DNA of 15,467 nt from positions 1 through 15,467 of the forward strand of contig CANGOY010000018.1 of the NCBI GenBank assembly GCA_947455585.1, read 5' to 3'. A program made the position numbers and the translations under genes. The notes beneath the pieces are model-generated. The model did not search any database. It had not been told where the DNA came from and worked only from the letters and a program-made list of their open reading frames with translations. The DNA comes from Comamonadaceae bacterium (lineage in GTDB: Bacteria; Pseudomonadota; Gammaproteobacteria; Burkholderiales; Burkholderiaceae_C). Shown one piece after another: positions 1-7,858 of the stretch (its first letter is position 1; each line of letters starts with the position of its first letter).

Positions 1-98
1 AGAACTGGTTTTATTAAATGTTGAGCGCGTGAGTTATCTGAGTATTCGTAGCAAAACAGCTTGCGTGAGATGCAATGCAAAGCGAGCCCAAAGCAGCG

Positions 99-180
99 AA
101 GCGGCAAGGGCGGTGACCGCGGCAGCGACATTAGGCGCGTCAGCGACGGCGGAGCAGAGCGGTTACCGCCCTTGCCGTTT
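99..180. repeat. Long imperfect inverted repeat (hairpin) in the non-coding left end
   Basis: Bases 99-120 pair with 159-180 to form a stem of about 22 bp around a 38-nt loop. The core GGCAAGGGCGGTGACCGC (103-120) matches the complement of 159-176 with one mismatch, and outside it C102-G177, A100-T179 and A99-T180 also pair. The loop carries the 7-mer CAGCGAC twice (123-129 and 141-147). There is no T-run on either side, so it does not look like a simple intrinsic terminator for cca, which ends 70 bases away. The rest of 1-252 shows no gene that I can support. It could be a REP-like intergenic repeat or an RNA-processing hairpin. Confidence 0.6.
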
Positions 181-252
181 CGATGTGCCCCACTTTCCGC
201 ACTGCACCACGGCAAACAAAACACCAACAGCCCCCAAACAACCCCGCAGCTT

Positions 253-1473
253 TTAAAGCGCAGCAGCAATGGCCTTCAACTTGGCCGCATCAATGCGTGC
301 GCCCACAGCTGGTCCTGTGAGCCCTTCGGCCAAAGCCTGCGCACTCACAGCCGCGCTGTCCACCGACTGAGCCGCCTTTAACAACAAAGCCAACCGAGGC
401 CCTTGTGCATAAGCCTCATCTTCTTTACCCAAACGTCCACGCGCATCACATTCGCACGCTTGCAAAGCCAACATAAACCGTTCAGGTCTGCGCATCGCAT
501 CGCAACGCACCAGCAAACGCAGCACAGCCTCCGCACCAAAGCCCAAGCTCTGATGGATATTGCCGTGCTCACGCGCCACCAGTTCAGCCAACTCTTTGCA
601 TTCCACGGGTACGCGCCAACGGGTGCATAGTGCGCGGGTGAGTTTTTCGCTGCGTTGCTCGTGGCCGATGTGGCGGGGCAATACGTCGGCAGGTGTGGTG
701 CCTTTGCCGAGGTCGTGGCACAGGCAGGCAAAGCGCACTTCGAGGGGCGCGTTCATGCGAGCCGATGCATCGAGCACCATTTCTAGGTGAATGCCGGCGT
801 CAATTTCAGGGTGGTATTCGGCGCGTTGGGGCACACCGTAGAGCTTGTCGACTTCAGGTAGCAGGCGTTGCAAGGCGCCGCACTCACGCAGCACTTGCAG
901 CATGCGTGATGGCTTGGCGCCCATGAGGCCACGCGACAGCTCTTGCCACACACGCTCGCTCACCAAAGCGTCTACCTCACCCTCGGCCACCATCTCACGC
1001 ATGAGCGTCATCGTCTCAGGTGCGACGGTGAAATCAGCAAAGCGCGCCGCGAATCGGGCCAAGCGCAGGATGCGCACAGGGTCTTCGCGGAATGCTTCGG
1101 TCACGTGGCGCAGCACTTTGGCGGTGATGTCGCGTTCGCCACCAAAGGGGTCGGTGCGGTGTCCGTGTTCGTCTTGGGCGATGGAGTTGATGGTCAGGTC
1201 GCGTCGGGCCAGGTCTTCTTCTAACGTCACATCGGGCGATGCATGCACCGCAAAGCCGTGATAGCCGCGTGCAGTTTTGCGTTCGGTGCGGGCGAGGGCG
1301 TATTCCTCGTGCGTGTCGGGGTGCAAGAACACCGGAAAGTCGCGGCCCACGGGTTGGTAGCCTTGTGCCACCAAAGCCTCGGGCGTACCGCCCACCACCA
1401 CCCAGTCGCGGTCAGAACCCGCGAGGCCCATCAGGGCATCGCGCACCGCACCGCCGACCAGGTAGGTTTTCAT
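253..1473 (-). CDS. cca: Multifunctional CCA protein: tRNA nucleotidyltransferase with HD domain
   Basis: Adds or repairs the 3'-terminal CCA of tRNAs without a nucleic acid template, using CTP and ATP, in the cytoplasm. Visible in the 406-residue product: the class II nucleotidyltransferase head with GGAVRD at 7-12 and the metal-binding pair D21/D23 in DRDWVVVG; RRDLTINSIA at 90-99; EDPVRILR at 130-137; and a C-terminal HD phosphohydrolase domain with H253-D254 in the segment CLCHDLGKG. The head plus HD layout and the length match the gammaproteobacterial and betaproteobacterial multifunctional form, in which the HD part gives phosphatase and 2',3'-cyclic phosphodiesterase activity (family knowledge). 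The ATG at 1473 shares one base with the stop of the upstream dehydratase gene, so the two are very likely co-transcribed and translationally coupled. The start is fixed by the conserved N-terminus, which begins 6 residues before GG. Confidence 0.97.
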   Translation of the reverse strand: MKTYLVGGAVRDALMGLAGSDRDWVVVGGTPEALVAQGYQPVGRDFPVFLHPDTHEEYALARTERKTARGYHGFAVHASPDVTLEEDLARRDLTINSIAQDEHGHRTDPFGGERDITAKVLRHVTEAFREDPVRILRLARFAARFADFTVAPETMTLMREMVAEGEVDALVSERVWQELSRGLMGAKPSRMLQVLRECGALQRLLPEVDKLYGVPQRAEYHPEIDAGIHLEMVLDASARMNAPLEVRFACLCHDLGKGTTPADVLPRHIGHEQRSEKLTRALCTRWRVPVECKELAELVAREHGNIHQSLGFGAEAVLRLLVRCDAMRRPERFMLALQACECDARGRLGKEDEAYAQGPRLALLLKAAQSVDSAAVSAQALAEGLTGPAVGARIDAAKLKAIAAAL

Positions 1474-2387
1474 CAGTGACCCGGCACAAACAAACGTTTG
1501 ATGGACTTTGGTTCAGGAATGCCCAGCGCACGCAAACCCAACGCATGTGGGCTGGCGATGTTGTTGACCTTCATCGAGTCCAAGTTGTCACGGCTCATCA
1601 ACGTGGGGCCGGGCGCGAACTCCATCAACAGTGCTTGCAGCCAACCGATGGCGTAGGGCAGCGAGATGACGGGGCGCTCTTTGCCCACCCAACGACCCGC
1701 GAGCTGCACCAGCTCGGTGAGTGTGAGGATGTCAGGGCCACAGAGTTCAAACACTTGGCCTTCGGTGCTCGATGTGTTGACGCAATGCACGATGGCTTGC
1801 GCCACGTCGTGTACCCACACTGGCTGAAAGCGTGTGTGCGCACCGGCCAGCGGCATGACGGGAAAAATCTTTTGCAGACTGGCAAATAAGTTGATGAACT
1901 TGTCGTCTTTGCCAAAGATGACGCTGGGGCGCAGCAGGGTCAAACCCAGTGGGGCTTTTTCAGCGGCTGACAGCAATGCCAACTCGCCGCGCGCTTTGCT
2001 GCGTTGGTACATCGATGGGCCGTGCACGTCGGCCCCCAAGGCGCTGATGTGAATCAGGCGAGTGACGTTTTCAGCGTGGCATGCGCGTGCCAAGTTGGCG
2101 GGCAGGGTGACATGGGCGTGGGTGAATTCTTCTTCGGTGCCGTGCAAGATGGCGATGAGGTTGATGACCACATCGTGTCCGTGCACCAAGGCTTGAAGTT
2201 GTTTGGCATCGTGCACATCGGCTTGCACCACGGTCACGCCGGGCATCATTTGGATGTGACGCGCTGGCAGGCGGCGGGTGGGTACCGTGATTTGGTGGTG
2301 TTGCAGGCTCAAACGCGAGCACACATGGCGGCCGACAAAGCCGCTGCCGCCGAGGACTAAAACTTTTTTAACTGTGGTTTGTTGCAT
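1473..2387 (-). CDS. NAD(P)-dependent epimerase/dehydratase, complex I NDUFA9-like
   Basis: Atypical short-chain dehydrogenase/reductase of 304 residues. The Rossmann dinucleotide-binding motif G13-G-S-G16-F-V-G19 sits directly after the first beta strand (VKKVLVLGG), and the catalytic-type Tyr-x-x-x-Lys is present as Y127-QRS-K131, preceded by the strand HISALGA. The sequence style (GGSGFVGRHV, QADVHD, LLRPSVIFG) matches bacterial proteins annotated as complex I NDUFA9 subunit family or NAD(P)H-binding proteins; their substrate in bacteria is generally not established. No nuo gene lies nearby, so a role in complex I is not supported here. It precedes cca with a one-base overlap and is divergent from the sialidase-like gene across 33 bp. 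The family call is firm; the exact function is unknown. Confidence 0.88.
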   Translation of the reverse strand: MQQTTVKKVLVLGGSGFVGRHVCSRLSLQHHQITVPTRRLPARHIQMMPGVTVVQADVHDAKQLQALVHGHDVVINLIAILHGTEEEFTHAHVTLPANLARACHAENVTRLIHISALGADVHGPSMYQRSKARGELALLSAAEKAPLGLTLLRPSVIFGKDDKFINLFASLQKIFPVMPLAGAHTRFQPVWVHDVAQAIVHCVNTSSTEGQVFELCGPDILTLTELVQLAGRWVGKERPVISLPYAIGWLQALLMEFAPGPTLMSRDNLDSMKVNNIASPHALGLRALGIPEPKSIKRLFVPGH

Positions 2388-2420
2388 AGGGGAACTGTAG
2401 TGCCAAGTTAGAATTTTTGC
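2388..2420. promoter_or_regulatory. Divergent promoter region, 33 bp between two ATGs
   Basis: Only 33 bp separate the start codons of the minus-strand dehydratase and the plus-strand sialidase-like gene, so both promoters must lie here or extend into the opposing coding sequence. On the plus strand TAGAAT (2409-2414) resembles a -10 box and ends 6 nt before the ATG at 2421. On the minus strand TACAGT (complement of 2394-2399) ends 6 nt before the ATG at 2387, matching the -10 consensus at 4 of 6 positions. I see no good -35 boxes at standard spacing and no clear Shine-Dalgarno sequence for either gene. This placement would give nearly leaderless transcripts; that is inference. Confidence 0.35.
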
Positions 2421-3611
2421 ATGAACATACCCACACGACTTGGCCTTTTCTTGCTGCTTGCAGTGGCCTTGTGCGATGCAGGTTTACGCGGTTCATCGTC
2501 ACCCAGCGCAGCGCCCTTGGCTGTTGTGCCAGCGCTTGCCGCCGATGGCCAAGCCTGTGCTGACTACCGTGTGGTGCGAGAAGGTTTGATTCCCATGCCC
2601 GAGGGCGTGCCCGCTGCGCATGCCAGCAGCTTGGTGGCATTTTCTTCTGCACATCCGCTTCATACACGCAAAGCCTTGGCCGCATTCTGGTTTGCAGGCA
2701 CACGCGAAAGCGGAGCTGATGTGCAAATTGCCTCGTCCACGTTTGACCGCGCCACCCAAACTTGGGACGCGCCGCAGTGGGTGGTGAACCGGCACACCGT
2801 GGGCAAAGACCTAGGCATTCAAATTCGCCGCATTGGCAACCCCGTGGCGTGGGCCGATGCGACAGGACGTTTGCATTTGTTTGTGGTGGCCACGGGCTTG
2901 GGCGGCTGGGCTGCTTCGCGCGTGGTGCATTTGACCGAACAGACCCCCATGCAGTTCAAGGTGGTGCGCACCTTGCCGCTCACGGCGTTGGTGCCGGCGT
3001 TCAACACCAGCACCTTGGTGCGCACGGTGCCTCTGCCATTGGCAGACGGCGGTGCGGTACTGCCTTTGTATTTTGAAATTGGCATCAAGTACGGCGTGGC
3101 GGTGCGGTTGAATGCCGAGGGTGAGATACAAAGCATCACCCGCATCACGCAGCGCCGCGAGGTGTTGCAGCCCACCTTGGTGGCGCATTCGCCCACACAC
3201 TGGTCGGCCTTCATGCGTGACTACAGCCCGACTGAAAGGGTGGCCCACTCAGAAACTTTGGACGCAGGTGCGCATTGGCAAGATGTGGGCAATTTGTCGC
3301 TCTCTAACCCCGGCGCGTCGATTGCCGCTTTGCGTTTGTCGTCTGGCGGCGTGATGTTGGCGCACAACCCCGCAGGCCGAGGCCGTGAGGTGTTGTTGCT
3401 CAGCACTTCAGCCAACTTGCCGCTGTCGTGGACCACGCGCACTTTGATTGATGGCGTGAAAGCCGACGAGTATTCGTACCCTACTTTGATTGAAGTGCCA
3501 CAAGGCGCAGCAACAAACCACATGCAACCCGATGTGTGGTTGAGCTACACCCACATGCGCAAAGCGATTGCCTTCAAACAGTTGCGGTGCGCCGCTGGGA
3601 GTGCCCAATGA
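2421..3611 (+). CDS. Exported sialidase-like (BNR_2 / GH33-type fold) protein
   Basis: The 396-residue protein has an N-terminal hydrophobic segment (about residues 6-20, RLGLFLLLAVALCDAG) fitting a signal peptide or membrane anchor; a Cys at 18 follows V-A-L, which is a poor lipobox. The remainder resembles six-bladed propeller proteins of the BNR_2 sialidase family: WFAGTRESGADVQIASS (from residue 90) parallels the family's WFGGT...D..I strand, RRIGNPVAW (136-144) parallels the WNPV strand, and SNPGASIAALRLSSGGVMLAH parallels the NPN(S/G)...DAV.L..G..LL.YN blade. The C-terminus (YSYPTLIEV ... VWLSYTHMRKAIAF) matches the last blade. Family members are usually annotated as exo-alpha-sialidase or neuraminidase-like, but most have no proven substrate. 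It is coupled by an ATGA overlap to a membrane protein gene. Sialidase activity itself is unproven; the fold assignment is by motif. Confidence 0.75.
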   Translation: MNIPTRLGLFLLLAVALCDAGLRGSSSPSAAPLAVVPALAADGQACADYRVVREGLIPMPEGVPAAHASSLVAFSSAHPLHTRKALAAFWFAGTRESGADVQIASSTFDRATQTWDAPQWVVNRHTVGKDLGIQIRRIGNPVAWADATGRLHLFVVATGLGGWAASRVVHLTEQTPMQFKVVRTLPLTALVPAFNTSTLVRTVPLPLADGGAVLPLYFEIGIKYGVAVRLNAEGEIQSITRITQRREVLQPTLVAHSPTHWSAFMRDYSPTERVAHSETLDAGAHWQDVGNLSLSNPGASIAALRLSSGGVMLAHNPAGRGREVLLLSTSANLPLSWTTRTLIDGVKADEYSYPTLIEVPQGAATNHMQPDVWLSYTHMRKAIAFKQLRCAAGSAQ

Positions 3612-4228
3612 ATGGATTGCAGATGACCCATGCTGTGATGCCGAATGCGGTGCTGTTGCCCCTGTGGGTGACCCTGTCTTGGGCTTTGGTGGTGTCTGCA
3701 GCGGTGCTGCGTTTGACGTGCTGTTTCAAAGCCACTGTGTGGCCAGCCGCAGTGGTGGGGGTGGTGATGCTTTTGCCGCACACCGATGCCGCAGGTTATT
3801 TGGCCTTGGCGTTTCAAACGCCGAGCTTGGTGCTGGTGGCTTGGGCTTTGTGGTGCTGGGCCGATGTGCTTCAGCTGCGCGAGCCCGTGGCGACGACGCC
3901 CACACCCGTGGCCTTGCTAGGCGTGTTGCTGGGTTGGGCTTTGGTGGTGGACACCTTGAACTATTGGCCCGCGTTCTTTAACCCCCAGCTGTATGCGCTG
4001 GGCTTTGAGTCTGCGGGTTTGTGGCTGGCGTTGGCCGTGACAGCTGCTGTGCTGCTGTGGGCTCGGGTGCCCAAGCGTTGGCTGTGGAGTGCTGTGGCGG
4101 TGTTGGCCACGTATATGCTGCTGCGTTTGCCGACGGGCAATGTGTGGGACGCGCTGCTCGACCCCTTCGTGTGGCTGGCCTTGCATGTGCAGCTGTGGCG
4201 CACATGGCGTGCGTCACGGACTGCTTAA
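3608..4228 (+). CDS. Polytopic inner-membrane protein of unknown function
   Basis: A 206-residue, strongly hydrophobic protein that I do not recognise. Likely membrane segments lie near residues 13-35, 42-58, 62-88, 100-117, 135-152, 157-173 and possibly 181-197, which gives six or seven helices; the C-terminus is basic (LWRTWRASRTA) and probably cytoplasmic. The ATG at 3608 was chosen over an in-frame ATG at 3536 because it forms the ATGA stop-start overlap with the sialidase-like gene and because the extra 24 residues would be polar sequence read from that gene's coding region. The coupling suggests that the two proteins work together, perhaps at the envelope. The stop TAA (4226-4228) overlaps the convergent stop of the glycosyltransferase gene within a TTAA palindrome. 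Trp- and Leu-rich composition matches the host, with no sign of transfer. Confidence 0.75.
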   Translation: MNGLQMTHAVMPNAVLLPLWVTLSWALVVSAAVLRLTCCFKATVWPAAVVGVVMLLPHTDAAGYLALAFQTPSLVLVAWALWCWADVLQLREPVATTPTPVALLGVLLGWALVVDTLNYWPAFFNPQLYALGFESAGLWLALAVTAAVLLWARVPKRWLWSAVAVLATYMLLRLPTGNVWDALLDPFVWLALHVQLWRTWRASRTA

Positions 4229-6534
4229 GGCTTCTTCTTCACCAGCAAGTATTCGCGCCAGAACATCACACGCTCTGGTGTTTGCAAACTTGTCAGGTTG
4301 ATTTCCCCTGACGCATGACGGCCGCGCAATCCAATGCGTTGCGCCAAAATTTGACAGTGGGCTTTTTCGCAATCAGGGGCTGCTTCGCTCCAATAGCGGT
4401 GTACCACGACTGCGTCAAAGTTTTTCAGGCGTTGTGCGATGTCGGTGTCTTCGTTGGGTTCATGGTCCATATAAGGCGTGATGCGACCCACGCCTGGAAT
4501 CAAAAAGCGCCAACGCTCAAAGTCGCCATTGAAGTTGCTGGGTGTGGCCAGTTTGGCGCCTTGCACTTGGGCCACCACGTCGGGGGCGTAGGTGTTGGAC
4601 GCGGTGTGCAGCGGCGCACTGAGCATGCCAAACCATGCAAACAGACTCAGCACCAAACTAAACAACCAAATCCAGCTGGCTTCTAACGTTGTCGCGCTCG
4701 CGCGTGAGAACAAGGTGCCAAACAAGCGCAGCAAGGCCAACACCTGCAAAGCCAAAATCAGCAACAAGCCCAAGCGGCCCCACAGCGGGTACAGGTCAAT
4801 GCGCCAACCGGCCCACAAGAACAAACCCAAAAAGCCCAAGCCCATGAAGCTAAATACGGTGCCCAATCCCATGGCTGTGCGTTGCGCCCACTGGGGCAAA
4901 CGCCACAGCCAGATGGCGCACAACACGCTCATCACGGGCATGAGGGGAATGAGGTAACGCGCCGAGCGTTGGCTGGGCACCATGAAAAACACACTCAGCA
5001 GCAACGCATAAATCCACAACACCGCTTGTGGCTGCACCACGCCGCTGAGGCGTGCGCGCCAAGCGGGGCGCATTTGAAACAAGCCCCAAATGGCCATGCC
5101 CATGATGAGGGGGCCCAGCATCGCGCCGTTTTGCAGCAAGCCCAAGGCCTGTATCCAAATGCTGAAACCACCCACAAACGCAGTGTGCAAATAGCTGGGT
5201 CCGCCAGCGCTGACCTTGCCCCAGTTCTCGCCCACCACAAACTCGCGCCACACGCTCATGGGGTCTGGGTCCACCACAAACCACAGTGCAAACATGCCCA
5301 GTGCAAACACGGTGCTCAAGGTCACGCGTACAAACCATGTGCGCCAAGCGGTGTGGTTGAGCCAGCACAAACTGATGAACAGCGTGGCTGCCAACGGTGC
5401 AATCAGCACAAACGATTTGTACAAGGCCACCATGCCCCAGCTGATGCCCGCTATCGCAAACAAGCTGTGCGCCGGTTTGAAGTGGTCGCCTTGCACGCCT
5501 TGGCTGCGCGCACGCAACACTTGGCAAAGCAGCCACCAAAACGGCAGGTTCATCCAGAAGGTTTCAATCGCGCTGGTTAGGTAGGGGCGGCCATAGCGGT
5601 AGGTGCTGAAGCAGCCCAAGAAAATTAAGCCCGCCATCAAGCCCAGCGTGTTGGCGTTCAGCACTTTGGGGAAGGGCGTTGGCTCGGTCTTGTGGCGCAG
5701 CCAGTCGGTCGCCAAGGCGCGTGCAGCCCACACCACCAGCGCAGTGTTGGCGAGCGTGTAGAGCAAACTGGGCACACGCAGCCACAGCAGTTTCCATTCA
5801 AGGCCCAGCCAAGGCACCACCATGGCTTGCCAAAACAGCAGCGGTGGTTTGGTGTTGCGCATGTGGTCTAGCTCAGACGCCAAGGGCAGCCAAGCGCCCG
5901 TGCTTTGCGCTTGCAGCCATGTTTTGAAAGCAATGTGGGTGTAGACCAGTTCGTCGCCGTTGCGGGGGATGTTTTCACCGCCCAAGTCAAACATGTAAAC
6001 CAACACGGCCAACGCCAGCAATCCAAGAGTGATGCTTTGGTAGCGCTGGGTGCGTTCGTCGTCCGACACCTCACGCGGGTTACCTTTGAAGGTCCACCAG
6101 TCGTTGGCAAAGTAGTTGATGACACTGGCCAACACAATGGCCAACACGTTGCCCAGCAGGTAGTGCACATGTTGGGCCAGCCACAGCGTCAAGATGTATT
6201 GCACGCTGGTACCCAGCCATGACGCGAGGCCGTAACGCACAAACTGCGTGGCAATGCCGCCATGAAACTCGGCTTGGCGGTCACGCCATGTCCACAAACG
6301 GTTCCACGCAAAGTTGTTCACGGTCGCCAGCAGGATGGCAATGGCCAACGAGGCATACAAGCGCTGCTCGCCCGAGGCGATGGTGGCCAATAAAAACTCT
6401 TGGCACAGGTACAACACGGCCAAGTTCACCACCGTGCCGCTGGCACCCACCAAACCAAACTTGATGTAGCGCCAACGCGCCAACATGGTTTGCACGCAAG
6501 AGGCGCTGCTGTCGGTCAATGTCTGAGTGGTCAT
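4225..6534 (-). CDS. GtrA-like domain fused to ArnT/PMT-family glycosyltransferase
   Basis: A 769-residue membrane protein with two parts. Residues about 20-150 form a GtrA-like four-helix domain: the typical opening (RYIKFGLVGASGTVVNLAVL), a middle segment ATVNNFAWNRLWTWR and a closing segment NYFANDWWTFKG. GtrA proteins are linked to flipping or handling polyprenyl-phosphate sugars (family knowledge). From about residue 175 comes a GT-C polytopic transferase: D194-E195 in the first periplasmic loop matches the catalytic acidic pair, and NTKPPLLFW (227-235, K229-P230-P231) matches the KPP motif of ArnT and related lipid-phosphate-sugar transferases. At least ten further hydrophobic segments follow, then a soluble periplasmic tail (from about 660) and a short basic C-terminus. 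The start overlaps the stop of the heptosyltransferase gene by four bases. Inferred role: transfer of a lipid-linked sugar to an envelope acceptor such as lipid A or core LPS. Donor and acceptor are unknown. Confidence 0.85.
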   Translation of the reverse strand: MTTQTLTDSSASCVQTMLARWRYIKFGLVGASGTVVNLAVLYLCQEFLLATIASGEQRLYASLAIAILLATVNNFAWNRLWTWRDRQAEFHGGIATQFVRYGLASWLGTSVQYILTLWLAQHVHYLLGNVLAIVLASVINYFANDWWTFKGNPREVSDDERTQRYQSITLGLLALAVLVYMFDLGGENIPRNGDELVYTHIAFKTWLQAQSTGAWLPLASELDHMRNTKPPLLFWQAMVVPWLGLEWKLLWLRVPSLLYTLANTALVVWAARALATDWLRHKTEPTPFPKVLNANTLGLMAGLIFLGCFSTYRYGRPYLTSAIETFWMNLPFWWLLCQVLRARSQGVQGDHFKPAHSLFAIAGISWGMVALYKSFVLIAPLAATLFISLCWLNHTAWRTWFVRVTLSTVFALGMFALWFVVDPDPMSVWREFVVGENWGKVSAGGPSYLHTAFVGGFSIWIQALGLLQNGAMLGPLIMGMAIWGLFQMRPAWRARLSGVVQPQAVLWIYALLLSVFFMVPSQRSARYLIPLMPVMSVLCAIWLWRLPQWAQRTAMGLGTVFSFMGLGFLGLFLWAGWRIDLYPLWGRLGLLLILALQVLALLRLFGTLFSRASATTLEASWIWLFSLVLSLFAWFGMLSAPLHTASNTYAPDVVAQVQGAKLATPSNFNGDFERWRFLIPGVGRITPYMDHEPNEDTDIAQRLKNFDAVVVHRYWSEAAPDCEKAHCQILAQRIGLRGRHASGEINLTSLQTPERVMFWREYLLVKKKP

Positions 6535-7790
6535 TCGGTGAGTTGCAATTTGTGCAGTACCAGTTTTTCAACCTCTGCCACGGTGATGACTTTGAGGCAC
6601 TGGTTGTCGCCGTCGCAAAAGCTGTCGCGGTGGTTGTAGGCGGTCAAGCAAGGCGAACAGGCCATGCCCGATTCGAGCACCGTAGCGCGCTCGCTGATGG
6701 GCCCATACAAGCGGCCTGTCTCAGGACCGAAGAAGGCAATCACATCTATGGGGGTGAGGCTGGCAAAGTGGCCGGGGCCACCGTCGTTGGTCACCAGCAA
6801 CTCGGCGTTGTGAAACAGCATGAGCAGCTCGCGCAAGTTACGCGTGTAGCCCGTCAGGCCAATGCACAGTGGGTTGTTCACAGCGTGCAGCACGCGTTGG
6901 GCTTGAGGCGTGTCTTCGGGCAGGCCAATGACACCGACGGCGCAACCGTTGGCAATGAGGGTTTTGGCCAGCGCGATGTAGCTGTCTTCGGGCCATGCAC
7001 GAATGGGCAAAGCGCCGCCGCTCACGTACAGCAGCACACGTTTGGAGTTGCCCATGAAGCTGGCAAAGTCGGCCTTCAAGCGGGCTTGGAAGGTTTGTAA
7101 CTCAGCCGCGTCCACAGGTAGCTGGGGTAGGCTGCGTTGAGTGGCAGGCAACACAAAGCGCGTGAGCGGGCGTGTGGCGGTGTCGTGCAGTTGGGCTGAC
7201 GTCCACTGCAACGCGGCTTCCATCACCTTGGCCAAGCCGACAAACTGCAGGCTGATGTGTTGGTAGGTGTTGTAAGGCACAGGCGCATTGATGAAGCTGC
7301 CGCGGTACAAACCTTCTTGTGTGTGTGCGGTGAAGCCCACGCGCACACGGGCGCCGCAGGCGTAGCTCAGCAAGGCGCTGATGCGCGAGAACAGTTCGCA
7401 GTCCATCACGCCATCCAACTGCAACGCGCGCAGGTTGCGGGTGGTGTGCCGCAGGTCGTGCAGCAAAGAGCCAAGTGACGAGTCATCCAGTGAATGCAAA
7501 TTGGCTTCAGGCACAAAGCCCAACAAGCGCATCACGCCTTGGTTTTTCTTGAGTTGCAGCACATGCAGGTCAGCGCCTGGGTGCTTGGCTTTGAGGTGGT
7601 CGAACATGGCTTTGGCCAACACGACAGAGCCCATTTCCGACAACAAAATCACCAAAATGCGTGGCGTGGAATTGCGGTGTTGGCGAGCGTTGGGTGCGAG
7701 CACCGCCAAGAGTTTGGACCAGCCAGAGAGCAGTGCGCACAACGCTTGGCCTACCCAGCGATCGATTGCGCGTTGTGTCGAAATTTTCAT
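6531..7790 (-). CDS. Glycosyltransferase family 9 (ADP-heptose:LPS heptosyltransferase-like)
   Basis: A 419-residue cytoplasmic or peripheral GT-B enzyme of family GT9. After a 40-residue N-terminal extension, the first Rossmann half begins with RILVILLSEMGSVVLAKAM, a variant of the family's nucleotide-sugar-side strand and loop. The second half carries the GT9 signature TNDGGPGHFASLTPIDVIAF, followed by FGPETGRLYGP, and a Cys-rich tail (CSPCLTAYNHRDSFCDGDNQC spans one C-x-x-C and two later Cys). The enzymes move heptose, or another sugar, onto LPS inner core. The loop ILLSEMGS departs from the usual RxGD..L.t, so heptose specificity should not be assumed. It is the first gene of a two-gene unit, coupled by ATGA to the GtrA/ArnT fusion, and divergent from tal across 68 bp. 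The second Rossmann half supports the family call well. Confidence 0.88.
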   Translation of the reverse strand: MKISTQRAIDRWVGQALCALLSGWSKLLAVLAPNARQHRNSTPRILVILLSEMGSVVLAKAMFDHLKAKHPGADLHVLQLKKNQGVMRLLGFVPEANLHSLDDSSLGSLLHDLRHTTRNLRALQLDGVMDCELFSRISALLSYACGARVRVGFTAHTQEGLYRGSFINAPVPYNTYQHISLQFVGLAKVMEAALQWTSAQLHDTATRPLTRFVLPATQRSLPQLPVDAAELQTFQARLKADFASFMGNSKRVLLYVSGGALPIRAWPEDSYIALAKTLIANGCAVGVIGLPEDTPQAQRVLHAVNNPLCIGLTGYTRNLRELLMLFHNAELLVTNDGGPGHFASLTPIDVIAFFGPETGRLYGPISERATVLESGMACSPCLTAYNHRDSFCDGDNQCLKVITVAEVEKLVLHKLQLTE

Positions 7791-7799
7791 AATGTTGAA

Positions 7800-7805
7800 A
7801 TTATC
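7800..7805 (-). promoter_or_regulatory. Candidate -10 box (GATAAT) for the glycosyltransferase operon
   Basis: On the minus strand the hexamer GATAAT lies 9 nt upstream of the ATG at 7790, within GGGATAATTTCAACATT. It matches the TATAAT consensus at 5 of 6 positions. Transcription would start 2-4 nt before the ATG, so the mRNA would be almost leaderless. No clear -35 or Shine-Dalgarno sequence was seen. Confidence 0.35.
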
Positions 7806-7845
7806 CCATTCCCCTAGTGGAGGCCTTTGGGTGGCCCATACGCCT

Positions 7846-7851
7846 GATAAT
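7846..7851 (+). promoter_or_regulatory. Candidate -10 box (GATAAT) for tal
   Basis: GATAAT (7846-7851) precedes the transaldolase ATG at 7859 by 7 nt and matches TATAAT at 5 of 6 positions. Initiation 6-8 nt downstream would fall on or just before the ATG. The stretch between has no good ribosome-binding site (TCGAGCT only). A -35 box at 16-18 bp spacing is not evident. The same geometry is seen at the divergent operon, which supports a shared promoter style. Confidence 0.35.
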
Positions 7852-7858
7852 TCGAGCT

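Noticed and set aside
29..381. Short open frames at the left end as genes
   Set aside because: They run through the hairpin and into the antisense of cca, have low-complexity basic products and lack ribosome sites.
3536..3607. Upstream in-frame ATG for the membrane protein gene
   Set aside because: The added 24 residues are polar, lie entirely within the sialidase-like coding sequence and lose the ATGA coupling; the ATG at 3608 is better.
4221..4230. Overlapping convergent stop codons as a special signal
   Set aside because: The TTAA palindrome gives TAA on both strands; this is a common result of tight packing and needs no further explanation.
7817..7858. Upstream in-frame ATG for transaldolase
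   Set aside because: It would add 14 residues not found in TalB-type enzymes and would read through the GATAAT promoter-like box; the known N-terminus starts at 7859.
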